Shown here: in pieces, positions 44,464-55,595 of the stretch
Position numbering within the stretch: the first letter of the stretch is position 1
How the letters are laid out: every line of letters starts with the position of its first letter
Assembly: GCF_000218525.1 (NCBI RefSeq)
Contig: NZ_AFHO01000010.1
Coordinates: forward strand, 61,493-125,492
Source of the DNA: Mesomycoplasma ovipneumoniae SC01
GTDB lineage: Bacteria > Bacillota_I > Bacilli_A > Mycoplasmatales > Metamycoplasmataceae
Direction: 5' to 3'
DNA length: 64,000 nt
Position numbers and translations under genes: made by a program
The notes under the pieces: generated by a model
The model's input: only the letters and a program-made list of their open reading frames with translations
The model's database searches: none
What the model was told of the DNA's origin: nothing

Positions 44464-47400
44464 ATGAAAAAATTTCTTTTACTAAAGAAAGTTAGTTCTA
44501 GTTTAGTTTTCCTATCATTATCACCAATATTTATTATCACAGCTTGTAAAAGTGAAGTGGATAAAAAACCTACTACTTCTAAGAACGAAGAATCTAAAAA
44601 TGATGCTTCTAAAAGTGAAGCTAAGATTGATACTTCTAAGAGTAAAGATTCTAAAAATGAAGCTGAGAATGATGCTTCTAAGACCCAAAATTCTAAAAAT
44701 GAAGCTAAAAATGAAACTGATAACCAAGAACAAGTTATCCCAAAGCAAGAAAATAATCCAAATCAAGAAAGCACAGAACAAATTATTAATGTTTCTTCTA
44801 TTTTCGAAGACAAAACCTTTTTAGTAAACAAGCAAGCCGAAATTGATAATGTTTCTTCAAAAATAAATGGATCAAAAATTGAATTTAAAAATATAAATTC
44901 TGCAAATTTATATCATTTTAACAATCGAGGCAAATATATAAAGCTACTTTCGGTCGATAATTTAGATTCTGATTTAAAAAACTATAAAATCAAATTAGAT
45001 TTAGAAGATTTGCTAAAAAATGTGTGATTGAATGTAAAAGCTGTTGAAGATGAAGGCAATTATTATAAATTTGCTGGTGAATTTAGCCAAAATTTCATAA
45101 ATATTTTAAATAATGGAACAGTTAGTTCTACTTTTGACATTTATGTACCTAAAACTAAAAGTGCAACAGGTTTAATCACCTCATTTGAACAATTAATTAG
45201 TGAAATTCGCGCAAATCCATCTGGAAATTTTAAATTAGCAAATGATATTTCTGCAGAAAATACAGAAATAGGCTTCAATTCCAAGTCATATTTAGAAAAT
45301 GTTTATTTTTCTGGAAGTTTAGAAAGTCTAGAAGGCAAAAATTTTACTATTTACGATTTAAAAAAGCCGCTTTTTGACAATTTAAATAATGCCATAATAC
45401 AAAATATTAATTTTAAAAATCTCAAAATTAAGTCATTAAATAATTCTCAAAACGAAATTGGCGCCATTGCAAACTTTTCATCGGGTTCAACAGTTAATAA
45501 CGTCCATCTTTTTGGCGATGTTATAGGTCCAAAAATGGTAGGCGGAATTATCGGTGCAATGGACAATAATTCAGTTATCAAAAACTCAAGTTTTCATGGA
45601 AATGTTTATTCTTCCCAATCTGCCGGTGGACTTAGTGGAATAGTAATAAGAGGAAGTTCAATTGAGAATTCTTATGCAAATATAAACATCACCTCTAAAT
45701 TAATAAATTCCGATAAACTTGGCGGGATTGTTGGCGAATTAGGCCAAAATTCATCCTTAAAAAACATTGTTATTGAAGGAAATGTTTTAAATAATGGTCC
45801 TGATGAATTTGCTAATTCTGGCGGACTAATCGGTTTGGTTTCCACAAATGGAACCAAGGATCACCCTGATACTGGAAGTGTTGAAAATATTTATGCAAAG
45901 ATAAATTTTTTCAACGCAAAGCCAATTTTTGGTAACTTTTATGAATCAAATTTTTTTGACTATGAAAAATTGTTTAAAAATATAAACTTTGTTAATAATT
46001 CTGTTAATGAAAGTTTTCCTTGACTCAATATAATTGATGAAAATACTTTTAATGAGGCTGCAAAAAAATGGAAAAATTTAAATAATGAAAATATTAAGCT
46101 AAAAACTTTAAATTTTTCCTATTTAAAAGGATATCAGTCTGATTTTAGCATTGCTTATTCAAATTTTGCAAAACTTTTGCCGTTTTATGATCGTTATACA
46201 ATTATGAATTATGCGCATAAAGTGGGTAAAAATTCTAACCTTTACAGAAAAAATTTACTTGGATTTGAATTTTATGAAAATCAAAATTTAATAAAAAATC
46301 TTGCTAGCGAAAAATCAAAAGTCAACAAACTAAAGATTTACTTTGGCGATGGCCAAAAAGATGAATTCAATATAAACAGTTTCAACGAAAATAATAGCGG
46401 AATCGTTGACTTTTCTTTTGGAAATAATGGTTCTGAATTTATTGTTCATCCAAATACTTTAATATCTGATAAAAAAACTGAATTAGTTTCTGGTTTAATA
46501 AGTCTTTTAAAAAATATTAATTTATCTGATAATTCAATTTTTGATACACAAAATAATTTTGTTGACAATAGTCCAATAAAAGAACAACTTTTTATTGACC
46601 AACATGAGACTGAAGTTAAAAATGACTTGGAAAATATAATTAATTCAGTTTCAAATAATATTGATATTTTTGATTTAAATGACTCTAAATTTACTGAATT
46701 TTATAAAAAAGAATTAGAAAAAGAAAAAAATTCTATCTATATTGGTTTAAATTATTTGTACCGTTGATACTCAATTTGGGATTTTAAAGATAAATTATTG
46801 TACTCTCTAGGAATTTATGGAAAATCAAATGATAGCCTATCATTGTTAAAAGACATTGGAAAATTGGACTTTATTAATCTAAAAGCTGACAAAACTGCAA
46901 ATGGTTATCGCGATGTTTTTACAAAATATTTAAAACCAAATTCAGTTGGTGATTTTATTGAATATAATTATAATTTATTTAAGCAAGAAGACCAAACTAT
47001 CGACAAATATTTTGATTCACTGACAAAAGCTTATATTATAAAAGTCGAAAGTAAATCCGATACATTAGTAAATAAGACAATGATCGAAAGATTCAAACAA
47101 GAAGAACAAGCTAATAAACTTTTGCCACTTTTGACTGTAAAAGACCCAAATACTCTTTGATTTATTTTTACAACAAATAGCAATATTTCGGGATTATTTT
47201 CCAAATATTTTTCTTCAAGCGAATCATTAAAACCACAAATCAGAGAATTTGCTGAGGCGGCTCAAGGTTACTATGATGTTTTATACCGAATTTTAAATGA
47301 AAAATCAAAAAAAACTATGCAAAATCATATAGTTGATGTTTATGATACTTTTGGTCCAAAAAATGAACCTGGCGTTAAAGCTTATTCTTTGCCTGTTGGT

Positions 47401-48465
47401 CATTGATTATCATTAGGAAATAAGAATTATGCTGCTTTTGTTCCGAGTGGAAATAAAAAACTTATGTATTTTGATGGCACAAAAATATTAACAAAATACG
47501 CAAAATCGATATTTTCACATGAAAGTACTCATGCTTTTGATAATGATATTTTGCTTGACGGATATGGAAAACGATTTGGTCATCGGGCTGAATCTTTTGC
47601 ACGAGGAATGTTTCAGGCACCTTACAGTGACGAAGGTGGAGATTTAGCCTTTAATTTTATTGAAAAATACAGAGGTGGTCAGCAACTAGTCCGTAATTCA
47701 AGTCCAGAAAGATTTAGTAATTTAGCTGATTTGGAAAAATACTATAAAAATCTTTTTGACATAATTTATCTTTTAGATTTAGCAGAAGCTGAGGCAATAA
47801 TTGCAAAAAAGCCATCAGACACTAGTGATTATAGAAAAATCCAACTCGGAAGTGGCGGTTTTACAAAAAAAGATATTTTATCTAGAGTTGAAAGTTCTGA
47901 ATTTAATTCAATAAATTCAATTGATGACTTAGTTGACAAAAATATTGTTGGCGCGAATGTTTCAGGAGACTCAGTCAGATCATTTGGACATAATGATTAC
48001 TATACAGTAAATTTCTTTAGACCATATTTTGGGATACTTGAAAATACAGAAGGAGTCTCAGGTGGACTCAATTTTAGAAGGGTTGCATTTGAACTTCTTG
48101 CCGAAAAAGGTTATTATGGCGGAATGATTCCTTATATTTCTGCCAAATCAAATAAAGAAACTAATGTGCCAGAAGGTGTTTTTAAAGGTAGTGATACTCA
48201 TGTTTTAAAAATGATTTTCGGTGATAAATACAAATCTTTTAGTGATTTTAAAAAAGATATGTATAAACAAAGAAAAGATAAACTCAATAAACTAAAGCCA
48301 TTTAGTTTTAATTTTAATAATAAAAAGTACGAAATAAAATCTTTTGACGACTTAAAAACAGTTTTTATTGATAATTTTGATCGAATAAATATAATAAGAG
48401 TTGAAATTCATGTTCAAATGAATAAGCAAACTAATGAGTACCGCAACTCAATATTTGATGAATAA
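44464..48465 (+). CDS. M26 (IgA1 protease/ZmpB-like) zinc metalloprotease lipoprotein 2
   Basis: A 1333-residue tandem paralogue of the gene at 40252 with the same order: ITAC lipobox, Lys/Glu/Asn/Ser low-complexity region, GLUG-like repeats and the M26 domain with HESTH starting at residue 1019 and HRAESFARGMFQAP after it. The proteins are very similar throughout. Differences gather in the low-complexity N-terminal part, in the APYSDEGG insert after the catalytic block, and in the stretch before the zinc site (VGHWLSLGNKNYAAFVPSG against the copy-1 version). Both appear intact, so the pair may cover different substrates or antigenic forms. It is followed by the palindrome TTTTCAATGCAAATT and then element copy C. 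Confidence 0.85.
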
Positions 48466-48537
48466 TTAGAAATATTAAAGTAAGACTGATTTATTCTAAA
48501 TTTTCAATGCAAATTAAAATATTTTTAATAAATTAGT

Positions 48538-49427
48538 TCTGAGTTTCCCAGCTTGATGAGATAATCTAAAAAATTGTCAGGTTTTAAACCAGGACAAAAA
48601 AAATTAACACTAAGGTGTTGGCTTTTTGTCCGAGTTTATGATTTTCAATTATAAAAAGTGAATGCTTAAACGAGTTAGACTACAGTAAAATAACTTTAGA
48701 AGATTTGAAAAAAATAATTGCAAATTATATATTTTAATACAACAACTATAGAATTCAATCGATTTTAAATTGAAAAACACCACAGCAATATGCTATGATG
48801 TTAAAATAATATTAAACTGTTAATTTTTTTGTCCTGGTTTATTTTTGGGGACTTTTTTAACACTCATGAATGCAAAATCTACTTATTAATCAAATAAAAC
48901 AAACTAAAAAAGCTAAAATTTTAACTTAAAAGCAAAATTATGAAATTTTTAAACTACTTTTTTAGTTCAAAACAACGACAAAAACATAAAAAAATACAAC
49001 TGCTATTTAAACTCAACCTAAATAGAAAACTCGTTTTTATTTAGGTTGAGTTTAAAAAAATATATGAAGTTTTGAAAGAACAATAAACAAAAGCCCTAAA
49101 TTTGAAGATTTCTAAACGGTTAAATTTAAGGCATTGCATCATATTTAAAAATATGACGGAAAATTCGCATTTTTTGATTTTTTAGCCAAAGAACATAAGT
49201 AATCCCCCCCTTAATTCAATACAAAATTTATTAATTCATTCTTAGTGAGGGTTATTATAACATAATTTTTTCTAGACCAAACATTTTTTTTTTTTTTTTT
49301 TACAAAAGGTTAATTTAAAATAATAAAATTAAGATTTTAGTCTCAAAAATATCCGTAAATCCGGGTATTTTTGCATATTTACATTGACTAAAAAGTGAAT
49401 TTTTGCCATCGAGTTGGAGAACTCAGG
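48538..49427 (-). mobile_element. Element copy C, with nested IS remnant
   Basis: Bounded by TCTGAGTTTCCCAGCTTGAT and, at the right end, GCCATCGAGTTGGAGAACTC followed by AGG, whose reverse complement is CCTGAG plus TTCTCCAACTCGATGGC. ATTAGT lies immediately outside both ends (48532-48537 and 49428-49433), a 6-bp target duplication. The interior, on the minus strand, has the insulating hairpin, poly(A)18 (49284-49301), TATAAT (49254-49259), a G7 Shine-Dalgarno and the two covarying stems (49136-49158; 49005-49056). Past the alternative hairpins it is interrupted by an IS3-type remnant. This fills 48466-49554, where no other gene is seen. Confidence 0.7.
48586..48840 (+). pseudogene. IS3-family transposase remnant with inverted ends
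   Basis: The ends AAACCAGGACAAAAAAA at 48586 and TTTTTTTGTCCTGGTTT at 48840 are inverted copies. Between them a plus-strand frame reads IKSECLNELDYSKITLEDLK, then after a TAA, YNNYRIQSILNWKTPQQYAM. This is the C-terminal end of an IS3-type OrfB integrase (the YNNYR-x-Q-x-LN-W-x-P-x-Y block), of the kind found in IS1221 of mycoplasmas. Everything upstream, including the DDE residues Asp-Asp, is deleted. Inactive. Confidence 0.75.
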
Positions 49428-49554
49428 ATTAGTGAATAAATGCTTTTATATTGTTTGTTTGCTTAGCTTTTTTAATATAAATTCCAAAGCTAGATCAAAA
49501 AACTAGTGAAAAATCCCACCAATTAAGTGTCTAAGTTCCTTATTTTTCTGTTTT

Positions 49555-50736
49555 TTACATTTTCATTTTGAATGTTGGAACATCTTTTTTAGATTCTTCT
49601 TGTTGTTCTTTTTTTAATCTTTCTTTTTCTTTTTTTAATCTTTCAACTAGTGATCTTTTTCGATAAGTTAATTCATCTCTATATGGCTTTTGATTTTGGG
49701 TTTGTTTTTGTACTAGTTTGGATATTTCTTTATCAAGTTTATCCTCTAATTTATGATAATAAAAAACTTCAGTTAGACCATATGCTTGTTGCATTGATTC
49801 ACGAAATTGCCTAAATGATTCCATACTTATATCCAAATCATTTTTTTTAAATCAATCAAGCATAAATTTATAATCAGTATCTATTAATTGATAAGCTAAA
49901 TCACGGTTTTCTAACAGCGAATTATAAATAATTATAGCATCTACATTAGTAGGAACTATTGGATTTGGAAGTTTTCTATATTCCCGAATAATTTCTAATG
50001 AATTTAATCCTTGTTGTATAAATTTATTTTTATTAATTCAATCAAACAAAGGATTATATATTTTTTCTTGGTTATATTTTTTTCGAGCTTTGCTTAAGGC
50101 GATTTCAAGATTTTTTAATTCAACAATATCTTTATCTTTTTTTAATTTATCTTTTAGTTCTTCGAATTCTTTAATTTTTTGGGGTTTTTTAGTTTGCTTT
50201 CTTGCTCGGTCATAGTCATGTTCTAAATGCCAATCACTAGCATATTCAACTTCAGACTTAGTTTTTCTGGTTTTTGAATCATAAGAGACTTTGGAAATTA
50301 CAATAAAAGGTTGCTTGTATAATTTCAGGCATTGATAAATGTAGTCAAATATTTTTTTTACTTGATCAAATTGTAGTTCTTTTGAATCAAGTATTTCTGT
50401 CTCTGGGTATTTTTTGGTTAGTTCCTCAAGTTGACTACCGTGGATGTAAAAAATTTGCGAACAGTCTAAATAAAAATCATTTGTAAATAACGCATTAGGT
50501 TTGTTTGATTTTGAAATCAAAACTTCACCATCTATACGTTTTTTTAGCATTCAATCAGTTAAACGAGCATCACGCGCTTTAATATAATAGTAATAATTGT
50601 CTTCTCTATCATGAAAAATAATTACCGGTGTTGAATTGATTCTTTGACCAAGACTATCAAATACTAGTGTCCTTTTCAATTTAAAAGGAATGAAGTTTGC
50701 TCATTTACTATTTTTTATTCGATCTTTAATTGTCAT
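49555..50736 (-). CDS. Unrecognised protein, possibly of an integrative-element family
   Basis: A 393-residue soluble protein. Residues 20-110 look like a small beta barrel (TPVIIFHDREDNYYYYIKARDARL, later DGEVLISKSNKPNALFTND and DCSQIFYIHGS), somewhat like MazF/PemK-type folds and like proteins carried on mycoplasma ICEs (Mbov_0400 type). I make that comparison from memory and it is weak. Residues 150-220 are charged and helical, and the last 60 residues are a long Lys/Glu/Arg coiled coil (RSLVERLKKEKERLKKEQQ). It stands alone between element copy C and the restriction island and uses TGA for Trp. Confidence 0.55.
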
Positions 50737-50943
50737 AATTACACCTTTGATTCAAAATTTATTCTTATTAAAAATATATTATACCAAAAAAGCCAAAATA
50801 TTTTCTAAAAATTTTAATTTAACAGAAAAAATTGAGACAAAATTAAAAAACAGTTAGAAATTATTTTCCCTAATCGCTTAAATAATGTAAAATTAGATTA
50901 GATTTCTATCTGAGAAAATCCATAAAATTTAAAACACAAAATT

Positions 50944-51081
50944 ATGAACACTCCCGAAAACCACGCCAAAAATGATCAATTAAGAATAAAAATAGATTCA
51001 TTAGGTAATTTTATGGCTAACATTGGACTGTATTCTGTTTGTTGAAAGAATATTGTCGAAAATGCAATGCAAAAATTGTAA
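50944..51081 (+). CDS. Short open frame or 5' gene remnant before the restriction pair
   Basis: A 45-codon frame, MNTPENHAKNDQLRIKIDSL at the start, with one TGA Trp codon. It ends 13 bases before the ATG of the McrB-like gene. It has good mycoplasma codon use, unlike the two genes after it, so it may be the truncated start of a resident gene into which the restriction module was inserted. It could also be a small leader protein. No family recognised. Confidence 0.35.
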
Positions 51082-51094
51082 TTGGAGATATTAT

Positions 51095-52558
51095 ATGAAT
51101 ATTTTATATGATAAAAAGAAGAAAGAATACATATTAGGAAATAGAAAATTCACAAAAGACGAATTTGTAGAATATATAATGAATAATATGATGGTAGGCC
51201 TTTCAAACGAAGACATATCTTTAGAAATGGATAAACAGAGCCAAGATAAAAAAAACAAAAAAGATATGGAAAATGTATTTTTGACTTCATATAATAGTTT
51301 AATTCCTAGAAATCGTATTATCTTTGGAGCACCTGGTACTGGTAAAAGTTATACTCTAAATAATGACTTGCAACAGCTTTTAGGAGAAAATAATGAAGAT
51401 CAATATGAGAGAGTAACTTTTCATCCAGACTATTCATACGCAAACTTTGTTGGCACATATAAGCCTGTAATGGTTGATGATTCTTTCGAAAATCTTGAGA
51501 TTACTGATAAATATATTCTTTCTGTATTATGAGACAGAACTAAGTCAGCTCAAGAAAAGTATGACTTATTGTTTGATAAATTTAAGGTTGGCGGACTCAA
51601 TAGATTACCGGTATTGTTAGGCTTATACACAGATGAGGACTTTACTACCAGAAGATTAAAAAATGCTGCTGCCAATGATAATAATGTAGGACGAAATATT
51701 GGAAAAGATATTAGACAATATGTAAACTTATATAAACCAGAATCTAGAAAAAAAGATATTTCATACGAATACGTTCCTGGTCCATTTATGAGAGTTCTTG
51801 TTAAAGCCTTAAAAAATGCGATGACCGATAATCCTAGACCTTTTGTATTGTTAATAGAAGAAATTAATCGAGCAAATGTTGCTGCAGTATTTGGTGATAT
51901 TTTTCAACTATTGGATAGAGATAGCGATGGTGTAAGTGAATATAAAATTGCAACCACTAATGACATGAGAAGATATTTATCAGAACAACTAGGAGTCGAA
52001 GAATCAAAGCTTGAGTCTATAAAGATACCAAATAATATGTTTATATGGGCTACTATGAACATTGCTGATCAAGGTGTATTTCCAATGGATACTGCATTTA
52101 AAAGAAGATGGGATTTCGCATATCTAGGAATTGATGACAATGATCATGCTCTACATGGAAAATATGTTATGCTTTCTGATAATAAGACACAAAAAGTTGA
52201 ATGGAACAAATTGAGAAAAGCTATTAATAAATTCCTTGCTCATTGTAAAATAAACGAAGATAAACAATTAGGACCATATTTTCTTTCTAAAGATATTATA
52301 ATTCCTGAACAAGGAGATGAAATTAATAGAGAAAAATTTATTAGTGCATTTAAAAATAAAGTGATTATGTACTTATTTGAGGATGCAGCCAAACAAAAAC
52401 GATCAGAACTATTTAAAGGGTGCTCTAATGATAGCACAAGATATTCTCAAATTTGCAAAGAATTTGAACAAAAAGGTGTTGGAATATTCAACCATGCTAT
52501 TGTATCAGATTGCGATATTGAAGATGTTGAACCTAAAAATGACAACTTAGATAATTAG
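51095..52558 (+). CDS. LlaJI R1/McrB-like AAA+ GTPase restriction subunit
   Basis: A 487-residue AAA+ protein of the McrB type. Walker A is FGAPGTGKSYTL (near residue 74), followed by ERVTFHPDYSYANFVGTYKP, a block typical of this family. Walker B is FVLLIEEINRANVAAVFGD (near 250), sensor-1 is FIWATMNIADQGVFPMDTAFKRRW (near 320). These motors use GTP to move DNA towards a partner nuclease. The partner follows 12 bases later. Trp is TGG three times and TGA once (51530-51532, LSVLWDRTK). GGAGA precedes ATG 51095; an in-frame ATG at 51023 would overlap the preceding short frame and has no ribosome site. Confidence 0.85.
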
Positions 52559-52570
52559 GGGGCTTTTTCT

Positions 52571-54025
52571 ATGATCTCCATGATCTCCGGATTTGTAAGG
52601 GAACAAATACGTTATACTCAAAAGGAACTTTGTAGCATTTTGAAATGTAATGAAAATGAAGTCGTTATATTGATTAGAAAATTAAAAGAATATGGTGTCT
52701 TAAAAGCGGTAAAAGCTTCTGATAAACAAAAGAACATGAATGAACTACTAGATGAAGATATAGAGATATCTGGTGTTGAAGTAGGCAAGAATGAATATTT
52801 TTATATATTTACTTTTGTTGGAGTTATTGTTATAGCAGGTAGAGTGCTTAAGTGTTATCCAAAGTATCTATTAAGCAATAAGAATCCTACTAACGAGTTA
52901 AAACAAATAATAAAAGTTCTTGAAAAATACAATTCTTCCGAACAGATTATAAAAATGTTTAATGATAGCAATGAAAGTAGTTCATTTAATCTTTTGGCAG
53001 TAATCTTGTTTTTATTAAATGATTATTATGAAAATGGAATTTACAACACTACAGAAGAAATTGTTGAATTCAATGGGACAGGAGAAATTCTATGGGATAA
53101 AACTATAAATGAATCATTTGCAATTTTATCAAATGAAAAACCATATTATATGGAATTACACACTCGTAAAAGACTTACCAATGAGTTTGATTATTTTACT
53201 CGGCTTCATCAATGCATACTAACAAAGATTTCCCAAGAGTTAAAGGAAGCCAATCTTCTTGATTTATTTGAAATCACAGAAGTAGATTTATCTGATGAGA
53301 AATTAGATGATTTTGGCGATGATGATTATATTTTATATAGAATTGAAAAAGAACTAGGTCTACAGTATAACACGAGAAAACAATTGCTTTTAATGACCAT
53401 ATATTCTTATATAGACAAAAAAGGCAGCTTTTATGATCTTGATTGCTTATCTTTGCTTGGGACTAATAGTTTTAATTTGGTTTGGGAAAAGATTTGTGCA
53501 CACATTATGAACAATCAATTGGAAAATAGTTTGGGCGCTTTGAATCTTCCAGTGCTTTTAAAAGATGGTTATGATAAAAAGAAAAAATTAATAGATTTAA
53601 TTGAAAAGCCTTTATGGACTATTACAGGTAAAGAGGCGAAAAATACTTTAATACCAGATTTAGTATCCATCTTTCAAAATGATGGTAATTATGAATTTAT
53701 TATATTTGATGCAAAGTATTATAACGCACATTTGGAATACGGAATTACACCAAGTGGACAGCCAGGAATAGAATCAATTACAAAACAATATTTATATCAA
53801 TTAGCTTATCAAAAATTTATAAATGATCATGAGTTTTCAGCAGTTAAGAATTGTTTTCTTCTACCTTCAGAAAATGATTCTATAGAAAATAAAGGTGAAG
53901 TAAAACTTGAAATGATGGAAAATATTGGCCTACAGAATGTTCAAGTAAGATTTATTCCTGCAGTAATGGCTTATGATCTATATCTGACAGAAAGAAAAAT
54001 GGATTTTAATCTTCTAAATCTATAA
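52571..54025 (+). CDS. LlaJI R2/McrC-like restriction endonuclease subunit
   Basis: A 484-residue protein. The N-terminal wHTH-like part (YTQKELCSILKCNENEVVIL) is followed by the LlaJI-type core and a C-terminal PD-(D/E)xK nuclease: LIPDLVSIFQNDGNYEFIIFDAKYYNAHLE (Asp, then Asp-x-Lys, near residues 373 and 391). In LlaJI the R1 GTPase and R2 nuclease cut together. All Trp codons are TGG, and the gene would be read in full under the standard code. The first nine bases, ATGATCTCC, are directly repeated, giving two possible starts. No cognate methyltransferase is adjacent; the C5 enzyme at 27383-28576 is the nearest candidate. Confidence 0.82.
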   Translation: MISMISGFVREQIRYTQKELCSILKCNENEVVILIRKLKEYGVLKAVKASDKQKNMNELLDEDIEISGVEVGKNEYFYIFTFVGVIVIAGRVLKCYPKYLLSNKNPTNELKQIIKVLEKYNSSEQIIKMFNDSNESSSFNLLAVILFLLNDYYENGIYNTTEEIVEFNGTGEILWDKTINESFAILSNEKPYYMELHTRKRLTNEFDYFTRLHQCILTKISQELKEANLLDLFEITEVDLSDEKLDDFGDDDYILYRIEKELGLQYNTRKQLLLMTIYSYIDKKGSFYDLDCLSLLGTNSFNLVWEKICAHIMNNQLENSLGALNLPVLLKDGYDKKKKLIDLIEKPLWTITGKEAKNTLIPDLVSIFQNDGNYEFIIFDAKYYNAHLEYGITPSGQPGIESITKQYLYQLAYQKFINDHEFSAVKNCFLLPSENDSIENKGEVKLEMMENIGLQNVQVRFIPAVMAYDLYLTERKMDFNLLNL

Positions 54026-54070
54026 AAATATGCTAACAAACTGTAAAATAGAGAATCTGTAAAATTTAAG

Positions 54071-54128
54071 TGTGTTATGCAAGCGAAAGTGCTCGCATTT
54101 TGCTTGATTGTAAGTTCAAGCGAACACA
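54071..54128 (+). other. Compact palindromic sequence after the restriction pair
   Basis: TGTGTT (54071-54076) pairs with AACACA (54123-54128). Inside, CAAGC pairs with GCTTG, and GCTTGA can instead pair with TCAAGC, so two folds compete; GCGA/TCGC closes the inner loop. It is richer in G and C than its surroundings. It could be a transferred terminator or small RNA. The rest of 54026-54340 is AT-rich without a gene. Confidence 0.4.
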
Positions 54129-54378
54129 AAATAAGGTAAAAATAATTGCGTGACCAGAATTAAATTAGTAGAAAAATCTCAGATAATTAGTTTTTTACCT
54201 ATGATTTTGATTACACCACTTTTGTTAATTTTTTCTAGCGCGCTCATTTTAAAAAATTTGGACAAATAATTTACCTCATATAAAAACTTGGGCTTTTATA
54301 TGATAAAAAACTTTGAAGTCTTTTATTGTTATGCCAATCATTATTTAATGAACAATTAGAAGTATTAAACAAAGTGAT

Positions 54379-55595
<1,217 letters not shown>

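Noticed and set aside
51023..51094. Extended N-terminus of the McrB-like protein from ATG 51023
   Set aside because: Overlaps the preceding short frame, has no ribosome site, and GGAGA stands correctly before ATG 51095.
54026..54378. tRNA gene after the restriction pair
   Set aside because: The GC-richer block has no acceptor, anticodon and T-arm pattern and no GGTTCAAATCC-like motif.
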